This document shows, piece by piece, positions 1 through 9,406 of a stretch of DNA of 14,414 bases (position 1 is its first letter; the number at the start of each line of letters is the position of its first letter). The stretch comes from CAZEIW01 sp964512305. GTDB taxonomy: Bacteria; Pseudomonadota; Gammaproteobacteria; Burkholderiales; Burkholderiaceae_F. Location of the stretch: positions 1 through 14,414 of the forward strand of contig CAZEIW010000083.1 of NCBI GenBank assembly GCA_964512305.1. The letters run 5' to 3'. The translations under genes and the position numbers were made by a program. The notes beneath the pieces were generated by a model. The model did not search any database and was not told the DNA's origin. It was given only the letters and a program-made list of their open reading frames with translations.

Positions 1-27
1 CCCCTCTCCCGCTGCGCGGGAGAGGGG
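1..27 (-). repeat. GC-rich perfect inverted repeat downstream of murC (terminator-like or REP-like hairpin)
   Basis: The arms CCCCTCTCCC (1-10) and GGGAGAGGGG (18-27) are perfectly complementary. The first two and last two bases of the 7-nt centre (GC/GC) can also pair, leaving a 3-nt loop. It begins 18 nt after the murC stop codon, so it would form in the 3' end of the murC transcript. No U-tract can be judged because the window ends at base 1. Palindromes of this CCCTCTCCC/GGGAGAGGG type are, from general knowledge, common dispersed intergenic units in high-GC proteobacteria, so a repeat is at least as likely as a terminator. Confidence 0.7.
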
Positions 28-45
28 AGGTCTTCGTGGGCTTCG

Positions 46-1424
<1,379 letters not shown>

Positions 1425-1428
<4 letters not shown>

Positions 1429-1493
1429 TCGGTGCTTGCAGTTCGAGATATCGCCGAAGGCCCGGCCACGACATCGAGGGGCGACGTCCTCAT
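1425..1493 (-). CDS. Possible 22-residue coupling mini-ORF between murG and murC
   Basis: An ATG (1491-1493) overlaps the murG stop codon as ATGA. The frame then runs for 22 codons to a TGA (1425-1427) that overlaps the murC ATG, again as ATGA. It fills the only sizeable gap in the operon exactly. A purine-rich GGGGCAGG lies just upstream of its ATG, whereas murC itself has no visible Shine-Dalgarno sequence. The predicted peptide begins MRTSPLDVV and ends RTASTE, with no motif. My inference is that it may carry ribosomes from murG to murC by stop-start reinitiation rather than make a functional peptide. Against this, the same frame is open far upstream inside murG as a high-GC shadow, so the arrangement could be chance. 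Confidence 0.35.
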
Positions 1494-2569
1494 GCCTGCC
1501 CCGCGATCCGTTCCAGCTCCGACGCCACGGTCGCCGTCGCGTCGGGCGCGGCGAGGGAGCGCGCGCGCTGCGCGATCGCCGCCAGCTGCTCGCGCGTCAG
1601 CTCCTGCAGCAGACGCGCCAGCGTCGCCGGCGCCAGCTGCGATTGCGGCAGGTGCAGCGCGGCGCCGTGCGCGGCGAGGAATTCGGCGTTGGAGCGCTGG
1701 TGCGCGGTGGTCGACACGACCAGCGGCACCAGGACCGCGGCGACGCCCGCCGCGCACAATTCCGACACGGTGATCGCGCCCGCGCGGCACAGCACGAGAT
1801 CGGCCTGCGCGTACTGCGCGGCCATGTCGTCGATGAACGGCATCACGTCGGCGGCGACCCCGGCCTCGGCGTAGGCGCGGCGCGTCGCTGCTTCGTGGCC
1901 GGCGCCGCACTGGTGCGCCACCTCGGGCCGCCGGTCCGCCCCGATCAGCGCCAGCGCCGCCGGCACGGCCTCGTTGAGGACCTGCGCGCCGAGGCTGCCG
2001 CCGACCACCAGCAGGCGCAGCCGGCCGCGCCGCTGCCCGTAGCGCTGCGCCGGCGCTTCCAGCGCCGCGATGCCGGGGCGCACCGGCGCGCCGCTGAGGC
2101 GCCCCTTGGCTCCCGCCAGGCGCAGCGCGACGCCGTCGAAGCCGCACAGCACGCTCGCGGCGATCCGGCGCAGGATCCGCATCGAGAGCTGGGGCGCCGC
2201 GTCGGCGTTGAGGAACGCGAACGGCACGCTCAGGCACGCGGCGGCCGCGCCGGCGGGAACCGCGATGTAGCCGCCGGTCGTGAACATCAGGTCGGGGGCG
2301 CGCCGGCGCAGCACCCGGCCGCTTTGCAGCATCGCGCGCAGCAGGCGGAACCCGCCGGCCAGCAGCGCCCCCGGACCTTTGCCGCGCAGGCTGGAAAACT
2401 GGACCGCATCGAACTCGATGCCGGCCCGTTCGACCAGCGCGCGCTCCATCCCCGCCCGCGTCCCGAGCCACGACACGGCCCAGCCGCGTTCGCGCATCGC
2501 GTCGGCGACCGCCAGCCCGGGCATCACGTGCCCGCCGGTGCCCGCCGCGACGATCACCAGGCGCCTCAT
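1490..2569 (-). CDS. murG: UDP-GlcNAc:lipid I N-acetylglucosaminyltransferase MurG (divergent)
   Basis: MurG transfers GlcNAc from UDP-GlcNAc to lipid I on the cytoplasmic face of the membrane, making lipid II. The product is 359 residues, the usual length. It has the glycine-rich loop AGTGGHVMPG (9-18), GGSLGAQVLNE (190-200), FIDDMAAQYAQADLV (245-259), CRAGAITVSEL (261-271) and the nucleotide-sugar segment HQRSN (290-294). Several usually conserved sites differ. The HEQN stretch before the linker is replaced by LNAD (about 120-123), GNPVR is replaced by GAPVR, and GMGGY is replaced by TTGGY (97-101). The frame is clean across these sites. The ATG overlaps the ftsW stop as ATGA, and a G-rich GGGGGACGGG lies upstream. 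A longer open frame continues upstream inside ftsW, but the MRRLVIVAAGTGGH start matches the family. The identity is firm. Normal catalytic behaviour is less certain. Confidence 0.93.
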   Translation of the reverse strand: MRRLVIVAAGTGGHVMPGLAVADAMRERGWAVSWLGTRAGMERALVERAGIEFDAVQFSSLRGKGPGALLAGGFRLLRAMLQSGRVLRRRAPDLMFTTGGYIAVPAGAAAACLSVPFAFLNADAAPQLSMRILRRIAASVLCGFDGVALRLAGAKGRLSGAPVRPGIAALEAPAQRYGQRRGRLRLLVVGGSLGAQVLNEAVPAALALIGADRRPEVAHQCGAGHEAATRRAYAEAGVAADVMPFIDDMAAQYAQADLVLCRAGAITVSELCAAGVAAVLVPLVVSTTAHQRSNAEFLAAHGAALHLPQSQLAPATLARLLQELTREQLAAIAQRARSLAAPDATATVASELERIAGQA

Positions 2570-3822
2570 CGGACCCGTCCCCCGCGCATCAGCGTGCGGT
2601 TCTCGAAGTCGGTCCGCAGCACGATCGCCAGCGCCACCGCTTCCGACAGCAGCGCCGAGCCGCCGTAGCTCATCAGCGGCAGCGTGAGCCCCTTGGTCGG
2701 CAGCAGCCCCGTGGCCACGCCCATGTTGATGAACGCCTGCAGCCCGATCCAGATCCCGACGCCCTGCGCCAGCAGGCCCGCGAACGTGCGCTCGAGGGCG
2801 ATCGCCTGGCGGCCGATCTCGAACGCGCGCTTGACCAGCCAGTAGAACGCGACGATCACCGCGAGCACGCCGACGAGCCCGAGCTCCTCGCCGATCACCG
2901 CGAAGATGAAGTCGGTGTGCGCCTCGGGCAGGTAGTGCAGCTTCTCGACGCTCGCGCCCAGCCCGACACCGAACCACTCCCCGCGGCCGAACGCGATCAG
3001 CGAGTGCGACAGCTGGTAGCCGCGGCCCAGCGCGTTCTCGGCCGACCAGGGATCGAGATACGCGAAGATGCGCTCGCGCCGCCACGGGCTGGCCCAGATC
3101 ACGCCCATGAACGCGACCGCGAGCGCGGCGCCGATCGAGGCGAACAGGCGGCCGTTGACGCCGCCGAGGAACAGGATCCCCATGCTGATGGACACCACGA
3201 CGCCGAAGGCGCCCAGGTCGGGCTGCAGCAGCAGCAGCACGCCGACCACCGCCATCACGCCGGCCATCGGCGCGAAGCCCTTGCGGAACTCGTGCATGAA
3301 GTCCTGCTTCCGGACCGTGAAGTCGGCCGCGTAGAGCACGCAGGCGAGCTTCATCAGCTCCGACGGCTGCACGTTGAGCGGCCCCAGGCCGATCCACCGG
3401 CGCGCCCCCAGCGCGCCCTTGCCGATTCCCGGCAGCAGCACCACGATCAGCAGCGCGGCGGCGGCGCCGAACAGCCACGGCGCGAGCCGTTGCCAGCTGC
3501 CGATGGGGATCGCGAACGCGGCGGCCGCGGCGCCGAGCGCGATCGCTATCGACATCAGGTGGCGCAGCAGGAAGTACGACGGCGTCACGCTGTACCGCGG
3601 CGAGTCCGCCAGGGCGATCGACGCCGAGTACACCATCACCACGCCGAACAGCAGCAGCCCCGCCGTCACGGTCATCAGCGCCAGGTCGACGCGCGGCAGC
3701 CGCGAGCGCGGGCCGGCGGGTCGGCTGGAGCCGCCGAGGCCGGCGAGCTCGAGCACCGCCGCGCCCGACACCCCCGCGGCGGGCGGCTTCGACCCGAGCC
3801 AGGCCCGCAGCCGCTTCAGCAC
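2566..3822 (-). CDS. ftsW: Septal peptidoglycan glycosyltransferase FtsW (SEDS family)
   Basis: FtsW is the polytopic SEDS glycosyltransferase that polymerises lipid II at the septum with FtsI. From the chosen GTG (3820-3822) the product is 418 residues. A cytoplasmic tail of about 45 residues precedes many hydrophobic segments starting near residue 47. Diagnostic stretches are VQPSELMKLA (151-160), QPDLG (200-204), GRGYQLSHSLIAFGRG (266-281), LPEAHTDFIF (298-307) and LPTKGLTLPLMSYGGSAL (374-391). Asp304 in HTDF matches the aspartate reported as essential in E. coli FtsW. The GTG overlaps the murD stop by 7 nt (GTGCTGA) and is preceded by GGAGGG, which decides this start. The open frame runs back into murD, but those residues are compositional shadow. 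The TGA stop overlaps the murG ATG. Confidence 0.95.
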   Translation of the reverse strand: MLKRLRAWLGSKPPAAGVSGAAVLELAGLGGSSRPAGPRSRLPRVDLALMTVTAGLLLFGVVMVYSASIALADSPRYSVTPSYFLLRHLMSIAIALGAAAAAFAIPIGSWQRLAPWLFGAAAALLIVVLLPGIGKGALGARRWIGLGPLNVQPSELMKLACVLYAADFTVRKQDFMHEFRKGFAPMAGVMAVVGVLLLLQPDLGAFGVVVSISMGILFLGGVNGRLFASIGAALAVAFMGVIWASPWRRERIFAYLDPWSAENALGRGYQLSHSLIAFGRGEWFGVGLGASVEKLHYLPEAHTDFIFAVIGEELGLVGVLAVIVAFYWLVKRAFEIGRQAIALERTFAGLLAQGVGIWIGLQAFINMGVATGLLPTKGLTLPLMSYGGSALLSEAVALAIVLRTDFENRTLMRGGRVR

Positions 3823-5318
3823 GCGCCCTCCGATCCGGCACCGCCCTGCGGCACCGCGGCGGCCAGCGCGCGCACCGCGGCGACGAACACCTCGGCGCGA
3901 TGCGCGTAGTCGCGAAACCAGTCGAAGCTCGCGCACGCCGGAGACAGAAGCACCGCATCGCCCGTCTGCGCGAGACGCGCCGCGGCCTGCACCGCCGCGG
4001 GCAGGCTGTCGCAGGCGACCTTGGGCACGTCGACGGCATCGAGCGCGGCGCCGACCAGGGGCCCGTCGCGCCCGATCAGCACCACGGCCCGCGCGTGCGC
4101 CCGCACCGCCGGCGCGAGCGGCTCGAAGCGCTGGCCCTTGCCGTCGCCGCCGAGAATCACGACCAGGCGCCGGCCGTCCGCGCCGAGCCCCGCGAGCGCG
4201 GCGATCGTCGCGCCGACGTTGGTCCCCTTGCTGTCGTCGATGTAGTCGACCCCTGCCAGGCTGGCCACCCACTCGGTCCGATGCGGCTCGCCGCGGTACT
4301 CGCGCAGGGCATGCAGCGCGGCGGCGATCGGGCAGCCGATCGCCTGCACCAGCGCAAGCGCGGCAAGCGCATTCATCGCGTTGTGCCGGCCCCTGACCTG
4401 AAGCGCGTCGACCGGCATCAGGCGATGCACGAAGACCGGTGCCGGCACGGCGGCCAGCTCCGAGGCGGCCTTGCGCCGCCGTCCGGGTTCAGCGGCGTCC
4501 TCGGTGCAGGCGAGCCAGATCAGGCCGCCTTCCCTGACGAGGCCGTACTGGGCAGGCTGGGCCGGCGCGTCGGACCCGAAGCTCACGATCGCGGCGCGGG
4601 GCCTGGCGAGCGACAGCGTCGCCGGGTCGTCGCGGTTGAGCACCGCGACGGCGGACGGCGACAAAATGCGCGCCTTCGCCTTGCGGTAGGCGTCGGCGGT
4701 CTCGTGCCAGTCGAGGTGGTCCTCGCTGATGTTGAGGACCGCCGCGGCATCGCACGCGAGCGAGGCGGTCGTCGCCAGCTGGAAGCTCGACAGCTCGAGC
4801 ACCCAGACCTCCGGCAGCTCGGCCCGATCGAGCGCTTCGCGCAGCGCGTCCAGGGCGCTCGGCGAGACGTTGCCGGCAACGGCCACGCGCCGGCCCCAGC
4901 GCTCGATCATCCGGCCCGCCATCCTCACCGTCGTGGTCTTGCCGTTGGTGCCGGTGACGCCGAGCACGCGCGGCGCGTAGTCGCGCTCCCCGCGCAGCCG
5001 CGCCAGCGCGCGCGCGAAGAGCTCGATCTCGCCGACCGGCGCGAGCCCTGCCGCGGCCGCCGCCTCGACCAGCGGCCGCGCCGGCGCGTGCAGCGGCGAC
5101 AGCCCGGGGCTGATCGCGACCAGCTCGACGCCCTCGAGCAGCGCCGGCTCGAAGGGGCCGGCGGCGAACTGCGCCTGCGGCAGCGCCTCCTTCAGTGCCG
5201 CCAGCATCGGCGGCTGCGGACGCGTGTCGGCGATGCGCAGCTGCCAGCCGTCGCGCGCCAGCCAGCGCGCCATGGCGAGCCCGCTTTCGCCCAGACCGAG
5301 GACCAGTGCCGTCTTCAT
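3816..5318 (-). CDS. murD: UDP-N-acetylmuramoylalanine--D-glutamate ligase MurD
   Basis: This cytoplasmic ATP-dependent ligase adds D-glutamate to UDP-MurNAc-L-alanine. The product has 500 residues. It shows a GLGESGLA nucleotide-binding N-terminus (8-15), the ATP loop GTNGKTTT (123-130), SEDHLDWH (198-205), a probable carbamylated lysine at Lys215 in RKAKARIL, RHNAMNALAA (311-320), DDSKGTNVGAT (361-371), GGDGKGQ (390-396) and SPACASFDWF (459-468). It is about 60 residues longer than E. coli MurD. Much of the extra length seems to lie in a proline/alanine/arginine-rich insert around 250-295, between the central-domain core and RHNAMNA. The ATG follows mraY after 22 nt with only a weak ribosome binding site, and the 3' end overlaps ftsW by 7 nt. 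Confidence 0.97.
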   Translation of the reverse strand: MKTALVLGLGESGLAMARWLARDGWQLRIADTRPQPPMLAALKEALPQAQFAAGPFEPALLEGVELVAISPGLSPLHAPARPLVEAAAAAGLAPVGEIELFARALARLRGERDYAPRVLGVTGTNGKTTTVRMAGRMIERWGRRVAVAGNVSPSALDALREALDRAELPEVWVLELSSFQLATTASLACDAAAVLNISEDHLDWHETADAYRKAKARILSPSAVAVLNRDDPATLSLARPRAAIVSFGSDAPAQPAQYGLVREGGLIWLACTEDAAEPGRRRKAASELAAVPAPVFVHRLMPVDALQVRGRHNAMNALAALALVQAIGCPIAAALHALREYRGEPHRTEWVASLAGVDYIDDSKGTNVGATIAALAGLGADGRRLVVILGGDGKGQRFEPLAPAVRAHARAVVLIGRDGPLVGAALDAVDVPKVACDSLPAAVQAAARLAQTGDAVLLSPACASFDWFRDYAHRAEVFVAAVRALAAAVPQGGAGSEGAC

Positions 5319-5340
5319 GAGGCGCAGTGAGCCGATCCCG

Positions 5341-6495
5341 TCACCGGATCTTCAAGGTCGACAAGCCGATCAGCACCAGCATCATGCTGATGATCCAGAA
5401 GCGCACCACGACCTGGTTCTCCTTCCACCCGGACAGCTCGAAGTGGTGGTGCAGCGGCGCCATGCGGAAGATCCGCTTGCCGCCGGTCCAGCGGAAATAG
5501 CCGACCTGCAACATCACGGACACGGTCTCGGCGACGAACACGCCGCCCATGATGAACAGCACGATCTCCTGGCGCGTGACGACCGCGATCGTCCCGAGCG
5601 CGGCGCCCAGCGAGAGCGCGCCGACGTCGCCCATGAACACCTGGGCCGGGAACGCGTTGAACCACAGGAAGGCGAGGCCCGCGCCCGCGATCGCGCCGCA
5701 GATGACGACCAGTTCGCCGGCGCCCGGAACGTACGGAAAGAGCAGGTAGCGCGCGAAGTCGGCCCGCCCTTCGACGTACGCGAACACGCCCAGCGCCGAG
5801 CCGATCATCACGGTCGGCATGATCGCCAGGCCGTCCAGGCCATCGGTCAGGTTGACCGCGTTGCTGGCGCCGACGATCACGAGGTACGACAGGATCACGA
5901 ATCCGACCACGCCCATCGGATAGGCGACGTTCTTGAAGAACGGGACGATCAGGTCCGAGCGCGTCGGCAGGTCGAGCGCGAAGCCGTTGCCGGCCCACTG
6001 CCAGATCAGGACCCAGACCTTGGCGGTCGACGGCGCGGCGATCGCGAACGCGAGATAGAACGCGGCGCCGCCGCCGACCAGCGACTGCCAGAGGAACTTC
6101 TCGCGCGCCGACATGCCCTTCGGGTTGCGCCGGACCACCTTGCGGTAGTCGTCGACCCACCCGATCCAGCCGAAGGCCATCGTCACCAGGAGCACGACCC
6201 AGACGAAGCGGTTCGACAGGTCGGCCCACAGCACCGTGGTGATCGCGATCGAGATCAGCACCAGCGCGCCGCCCATGGTCGGCGTGCCGCTCTTGATCAG
6301 ATGGGTCTGCGGGCCGTCGCTGCGCACGGCCTGCCCGATCTTCAGCTCGGTCAGCTTGCGGATCACGAGCGGACCGGCGAGCAGCCCGATCACGAGCGAC
6401 GTCGCGGCGGCCAGCACGGCGCGCAGCGTCAGGTAGCCGAAGACGTTGAACGCGCGCACGTCCTGCGACAGCCACAGGAAGAGTTCTTTAAGCAT
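5341..6495 (-). CDS. mraY: Phospho-N-acetylmuramoyl-pentapeptide-transferase MraY
   Basis: MraY is an integral membrane enzyme that transfers phospho-MurNAc-pentapeptide from UDP to undecaprenyl phosphate, giving lipid I. The product is 384 residues with about ten hydrophobic segments. Key sites are visible: the TPTMGG motif (71-76), the aspartate pair Asp115-Asp116 in WVDDYRKV, NLTDGLDGL (215-223), Asp290 in FMGDVG, and the histidine cluster in APLHHHFE (346-353). The C-terminus RFWIISMMLVLIGLSTLK is typical. It is about 24 residues longer than E. coli MraY. The extra part is around 155-180 (KVWVLIWQWAGNGFALD), an extension I associate with Betaproteobacteria. The ATG overlaps the murF stop by 8 nt (ATGCTTAA), so the two are probably translationally coupled. 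Confidence 0.98.
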   Translation of the reverse strand: MLKELFLWLSQDVRAFNVFGYLTLRAVLAAATSLVIGLLAGPLVIRKLTELKIGQAVRSDGPQTHLIKSGTPTMGGALVLISIAITTVLWADLSNRFVWVVLLVTMAFGWIGWVDDYRKVVRRNPKGMSAREKFLWQSLVGGGAAFYLAFAIAAPSTAKVWVLIWQWAGNGFALDLPTRSDLIVPFFKNVAYPMGVVGFVILSYLVIVGASNAVNLTDGLDGLAIMPTVMIGSALGVFAYVEGRADFARYLLFPYVPGAGELVVICGAIAGAGLAFLWFNAFPAQVFMGDVGALSLGAALGTIAVVTRQEIVLFIMGGVFVAETVSVMLQVGYFRWTGGKRIFRMAPLHHHFELSGWKENQVVVRFWIISMMLVLIGLSTLKIR

Positions 6496-7867
6496 CTTGG
6501 TCCGCAGCCAGCGCCTTCACCACGCGCTCCATCCTCATGAAGCGCGATCCCTTGACCAGCAGCGTCGCCGCCGGCGCGGCGCCCGACTGCAGCCGGCGCG
6601 CCGCGTCGATCAGCTGCTCGACGCCTTCGAAGTGCTCGCCGCCCTGGCCGAACGCGGCGACCGCCTCCCGCGCCTGCATCCCGGTCGCGAAAAGGTGCTC
6701 GACGCCGCGCGACCGCGCATGGGCGCCGATCTCGCGATGGAATTCGGTGCCGCGCTCCCCGACCTCTCCCATGTCGCCGAGCAGCAGCGCGCGCGGTGCC
6801 GGCTGGCGGGCGAGCAGGTCGATCGCCGCCCGCACCGAATCGGGATTGGCGTTGTAGGTGTCGTCGATCACGGTCGCGCCGCCTGCACCGGCGCGGCGCG
6901 CGCCGCGTCCCGCCAGCGGAACGAACGAGGCGAGCCCGGCTGCGATCGCGGCCGGCGCGATCCCGATCGCCAGGCAGCAGGCGGTCGCTGCGAGCGCATT
7001 GTGCACGTTGTGTTCGCCGGCCACGCCGAGCGAGGTCTCGATCGCCCCCGCCGGCGTGGCGATCTCGAGGCGGCTGCCGTCGGCCCTCGGTTCGAACTGA
7101 ACGGTGACGCCGGCGCGCTCGTGCAGCGCGAAATCGAGCACCCGCCGCGTGCCTGCGAGCTGCCGCCAGATCCCGACGCAAGGGTCGTCGGCCGGAAAGA
7201 CCGCCACGCCGTCCGGCGGCAGCGCGGCGATGGCCGCGCCGTTCTCGTGCGCCGTGGCCTCGACCGACCGCATGAACTCCTGGTGTTCGCGCTGCGCGTT
7301 GTTGACCACGGCCACGGTGGGCTTGACGAGCTGGGCAAGGTAGGCGATCTCGCCCGGGTGGTTCATCCCGAGCTCGAGCACGGCGGCGCGCTGGCCGGGC
7401 GCCAGTTCGAACAGCGTCAGCGGCACGCCGATCTCGTTGTTCCGGTTGCCGCGCGTCGCCAGGAAGTTGCGCCGTCCGGCACGCTCGCCGAACGCGTGCT
7501 GCAGCACCGCGGCGATCATCTGCGTGAGCGTGGTCTTGCCGTTGCTGCCCGTGACCGCGATCACCGGCAGCGAGAAGCGGTCGCGCCAGCGCGCCGCGGC
7601 GACGCCGAGCGCGCGCCGCGCGTCGGCGACGATCAGCTGCGGCACCTGGAGCGCGAGCGGGCGCTCGACCATCAGCGCGACCGCGCCGCGTTCGAGCGCC
7701 TGCGGCGAGAAATCGTGGCCGTCGAAGCGCTCGCCGCGCAGCGCGACGTAGAGCGCGCCCGGCTCGATCGTGCGCGTGTCCGTCGACACGTGCCGGAAGC
7801 GGACCGGGCGTGCCGAGACCAGCCGGCTGCCCGGGATCTGCTGCGCGAGCTCGGCCAGGCTCATCAT
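6488..7867 (-). CDS. murF: UDP-N-acetylmuramoyl-tripeptide--D-alanyl-D-alanine ligase MurF
   Basis: MurF adds the D-Ala-D-Ala dipeptide to UDP-MurNAc-tripeptide, the last cytoplasmic step in building the stem. The 459-residue product is of usual size. It shows the N-terminal substrate-domain signature FRHVSTDTRTIEPGALYVAL (24-43), the ATP loop GSNGKTTLTQ (107-116), NNEIGVPLTLF, LELGMNHPGEIAYL, NNAQREHQEF and the C-terminal DDTYNANPDSVRAA motif. It begins with two consecutive ATGs (7865-7867 and 7862-7864). The first overlaps the murE stop as ATGA and has GGGAG upstream, so I chose it. The stop is TAA, inside the mraY start region. Confidence 0.98.
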   Translation of the reverse strand: MMSLAELAQQIPGSRLVSARPVRFRHVSTDTRTIEPGALYVALRGERFDGHDFSPQALERGAVALMVERPLALQVPQLIVADARRALGVAAARWRDRFSLPVIAVTGSNGKTTLTQMIAAVLQHAFGERAGRRNFLATRGNRNNEIGVPLTLFELAPGQRAAVLELGMNHPGEIAYLAQLVKPTVAVVNNAQREHQEFMRSVEATAHENGAAIAALPPDGVAVFPADDPCVGIWRQLAGTRRVLDFALHERAGVTVQFEPRADGSRLEIATPAGAIETSLGVAGEHNVHNALAATACCLAIGIAPAAIAAGLASFVPLAGRGARRAGAGGATVIDDTYNANPDSVRAAIDLLARQPAPRALLLGDMGEVGERGTEFHREIGAHARSRGVEHLFATGMQAREAVAAFGQGGEHFEGVEQLIDAARRLQSGAAPAATLLVKGSRFMRMERVVKALAADQDA

Positions 7868-9402
7868 CGGCGCTGCTCCCGGCCGCGCGCCTGCACCGCG
7901 GCGGCCGCGCGCGCGAAATCGGAGAACGGCAGGCGCCGCCCGGCGACTTCCTGGTAGTCCTCGTGCCCCTTGCCGGCAATCAGCACCACGTCGCGCGCGG
8001 CCGCGCGCGCGATCGCGCCGTCGATCGCCCGCGCGCGGTCGGCGTCGCGCTCCGGCGCCGGGGCGTCGCCGGTGCCCGCGGCGATCTGGTCGATGATCGA
8101 CTCGGGGTCCTCGAAGCGCGGGTTGTCGCTGGTGAGGACGACATGATCGGCAAGCCGTGCAGCGGCCCGGCCCATCTCGGGGCGCTTGCCGGGGTCGCGG
8201 TCGCCGCCGGCGCCGAACACGATCCAGAGCCGCCCGCCGCGCGCACGCGCCAGCGGGCGCAGCGCGATCAGCGCCTTCTCGATCGCATCCGGCGTATGGG
8301 CGTAGTCGACCAGCGCGAGCGGCGCGCCCTCGACCGCGCCCACCGATTGCATCCGCCCCGGCGGCGCCTGCAGGCGCTTCAGGCAGCCGGCCGCCGATGC
8401 GGGCGCCATGCCGCAGGCGAGCGCGACGCCGAGCACGCCGAGCAGGTTGGACACGTTGAACGCCCCGATCAGCGGCGCCTCGGCCGCCGCGGTTTCAGCG
8501 GCGCGTCCGTCGCGCGCCAGCCGGACATCGAAGCGGATGCCGTCGGCTCGCAGCTCGACCGCCTCGGCGCGCAGCTCGACCGCCAGCGGAACGCCGGCGC
8601 CCTCGGCGCCTGTCCGGTAGCCGATCACTGCCACGCCGCGCGCGGCGCAGCGCAGCGCCAGCTCGCGGCCGAACGGGTCGTCGAGGTTCAGGACGGCGTG
8701 CGACAGCGTCGGCCAGTCGAACAGCCGCGCCTTGGCCGCACCGTACGCCTGCATCGTGCCGTGGTAGTCCAGGTGATCGCGGGTGAGGTTCGTGAAGAGC
8801 GCGATGTCGTACGCCATCGCGTCGACACGCCCCTGCTCGAGTCCGATCGACGACACCTCCATCGCCAGCGCGCGCGCGCCGGCGTCGAGCAGCCGCCTGA
8901 CTTCGCGCTGCAGGTTGACCGCGTCCGGCGTCGTCAGCAGCACCTCGGTGCGCAGCGCGCCCGGGAAGCCGCCGCCCAGGGTTCCCAGCACCGCGCAGGG
9001 CTCGCCGCCGGCCGACAGAAGCTGGGCGACCCAGTGGCTGCAGGAAGTCTTGCCGTTGGTGCCAGTGACCCCGATCATCCGCATGCGCCGGCTCGGATCG
9101 CCATAGAAGCGCGCGGCGACCGGTCCGATCAGGTGCGTCAGGTCGTCGACCGCCAGCACCGGCACCGCGGGGGTCAGCGCGGCGGGCGCCTGCCATCCGC
9201 GCGCTTCGGCCAGCACGGCGCAGGCGCCGCGCTCGACCGCCCCGGCGACGAAGTCGCGCCCGTCGGCGCGCCGGCCGGGCAGCGCGACGAAAACGTCGCC
9301 CGGCGCGACCGATCGGCTGTCCAGCCGCAGATCGGCCGCGGCGGCGGCGTGCGACCGCAGCCAATCGACGATCGGAACCACGCTGGAGCCGGGCGCGCTC
9401 AT
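7864..9402 (-). CDS. murE: UDP-MurNAc-L-Ala-D-Glu--meso-diaminopimelate ligase MurE
   Basis: MurE adds the third stem residue. The motif DNPR (426-429, in TSDNPRFEDP) is the family signature for meso-diaminopimelate, so this organism very probably has DAP-type peptidoglycan, as expected for a Gram-negative. The 512-residue product also shows LRLDSRSVAPGDVFVAL (25-41), the ATP loop GTNGKTSCSHW (114-124), TTPDAVNLQ (157-165), EVSSIGLEQGRVD (182-194), NLTRDHLDYHGTM (205-217), the probable carbamylated Lys224 in YGAAKARLF, and DYAHTPDAIEKAL (366-378). The ATG lies 4 nt after the ftsI stop. The stop overlaps the murF ATG as ATGA. Length and motifs are complete. Confidence 0.98.
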   Translation of the reverse strand: MSAPGSSVVPIVDWLRSHAAAAADLRLDSRSVAPGDVFVALPGRRADGRDFVAGAVERGACAVLAEARGWQAPAALTPAVPVLAVDDLTHLIGPVAARFYGDPSRRMRMIGVTGTNGKTSCSHWVAQLLSAGGEPCAVLGTLGGGFPGALRTEVLLTTPDAVNLQREVRRLLDAGARALAMEVSSIGLEQGRVDAMAYDIALFTNLTRDHLDYHGTMQAYGAAKARLFDWPTLSHAVLNLDDPFGRELALRCAARGVAVIGYRTGAEGAGVPLAVELRAEAVELRADGIRFDVRLARDGRAAETAAAEAPLIGAFNVSNLLGVLGVALACGMAPASAAGCLKRLQAPPGRMQSVGAVEGAPLALVDYAHTPDAIEKALIALRPLARARGGRLWIVFGAGGDRDPGKRPEMGRAAARLADHVVLTSDNPRFEDPESIIDQIAAGTGDAPAPERDADRARAIDGAIARAAARDVVLIAGKGHEDYQEVAGRRLPFSDFARAAAAVQARGREQRR

Positions 9403-9406
9403 CGTC

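Noticed and set aside
2570..4039. A long open frame continuing upstream of murG in the same frame, which would give an 849-residue protein
   Set aside because: It runs through ftsW and murD in the wrong frame with Arg/Ala/Pro-rich shadow composition. MurG homology and the ATGA overlap place the start at 2569.
3823..4272. N-terminal extension of FtsW of 150 residues into murD
   Set aside because: The added residues are low-complexity Arg/Gly/Ala shadow of murD. The GTG at 3822 has a GGAGGG ribosome binding site and matches the family length.
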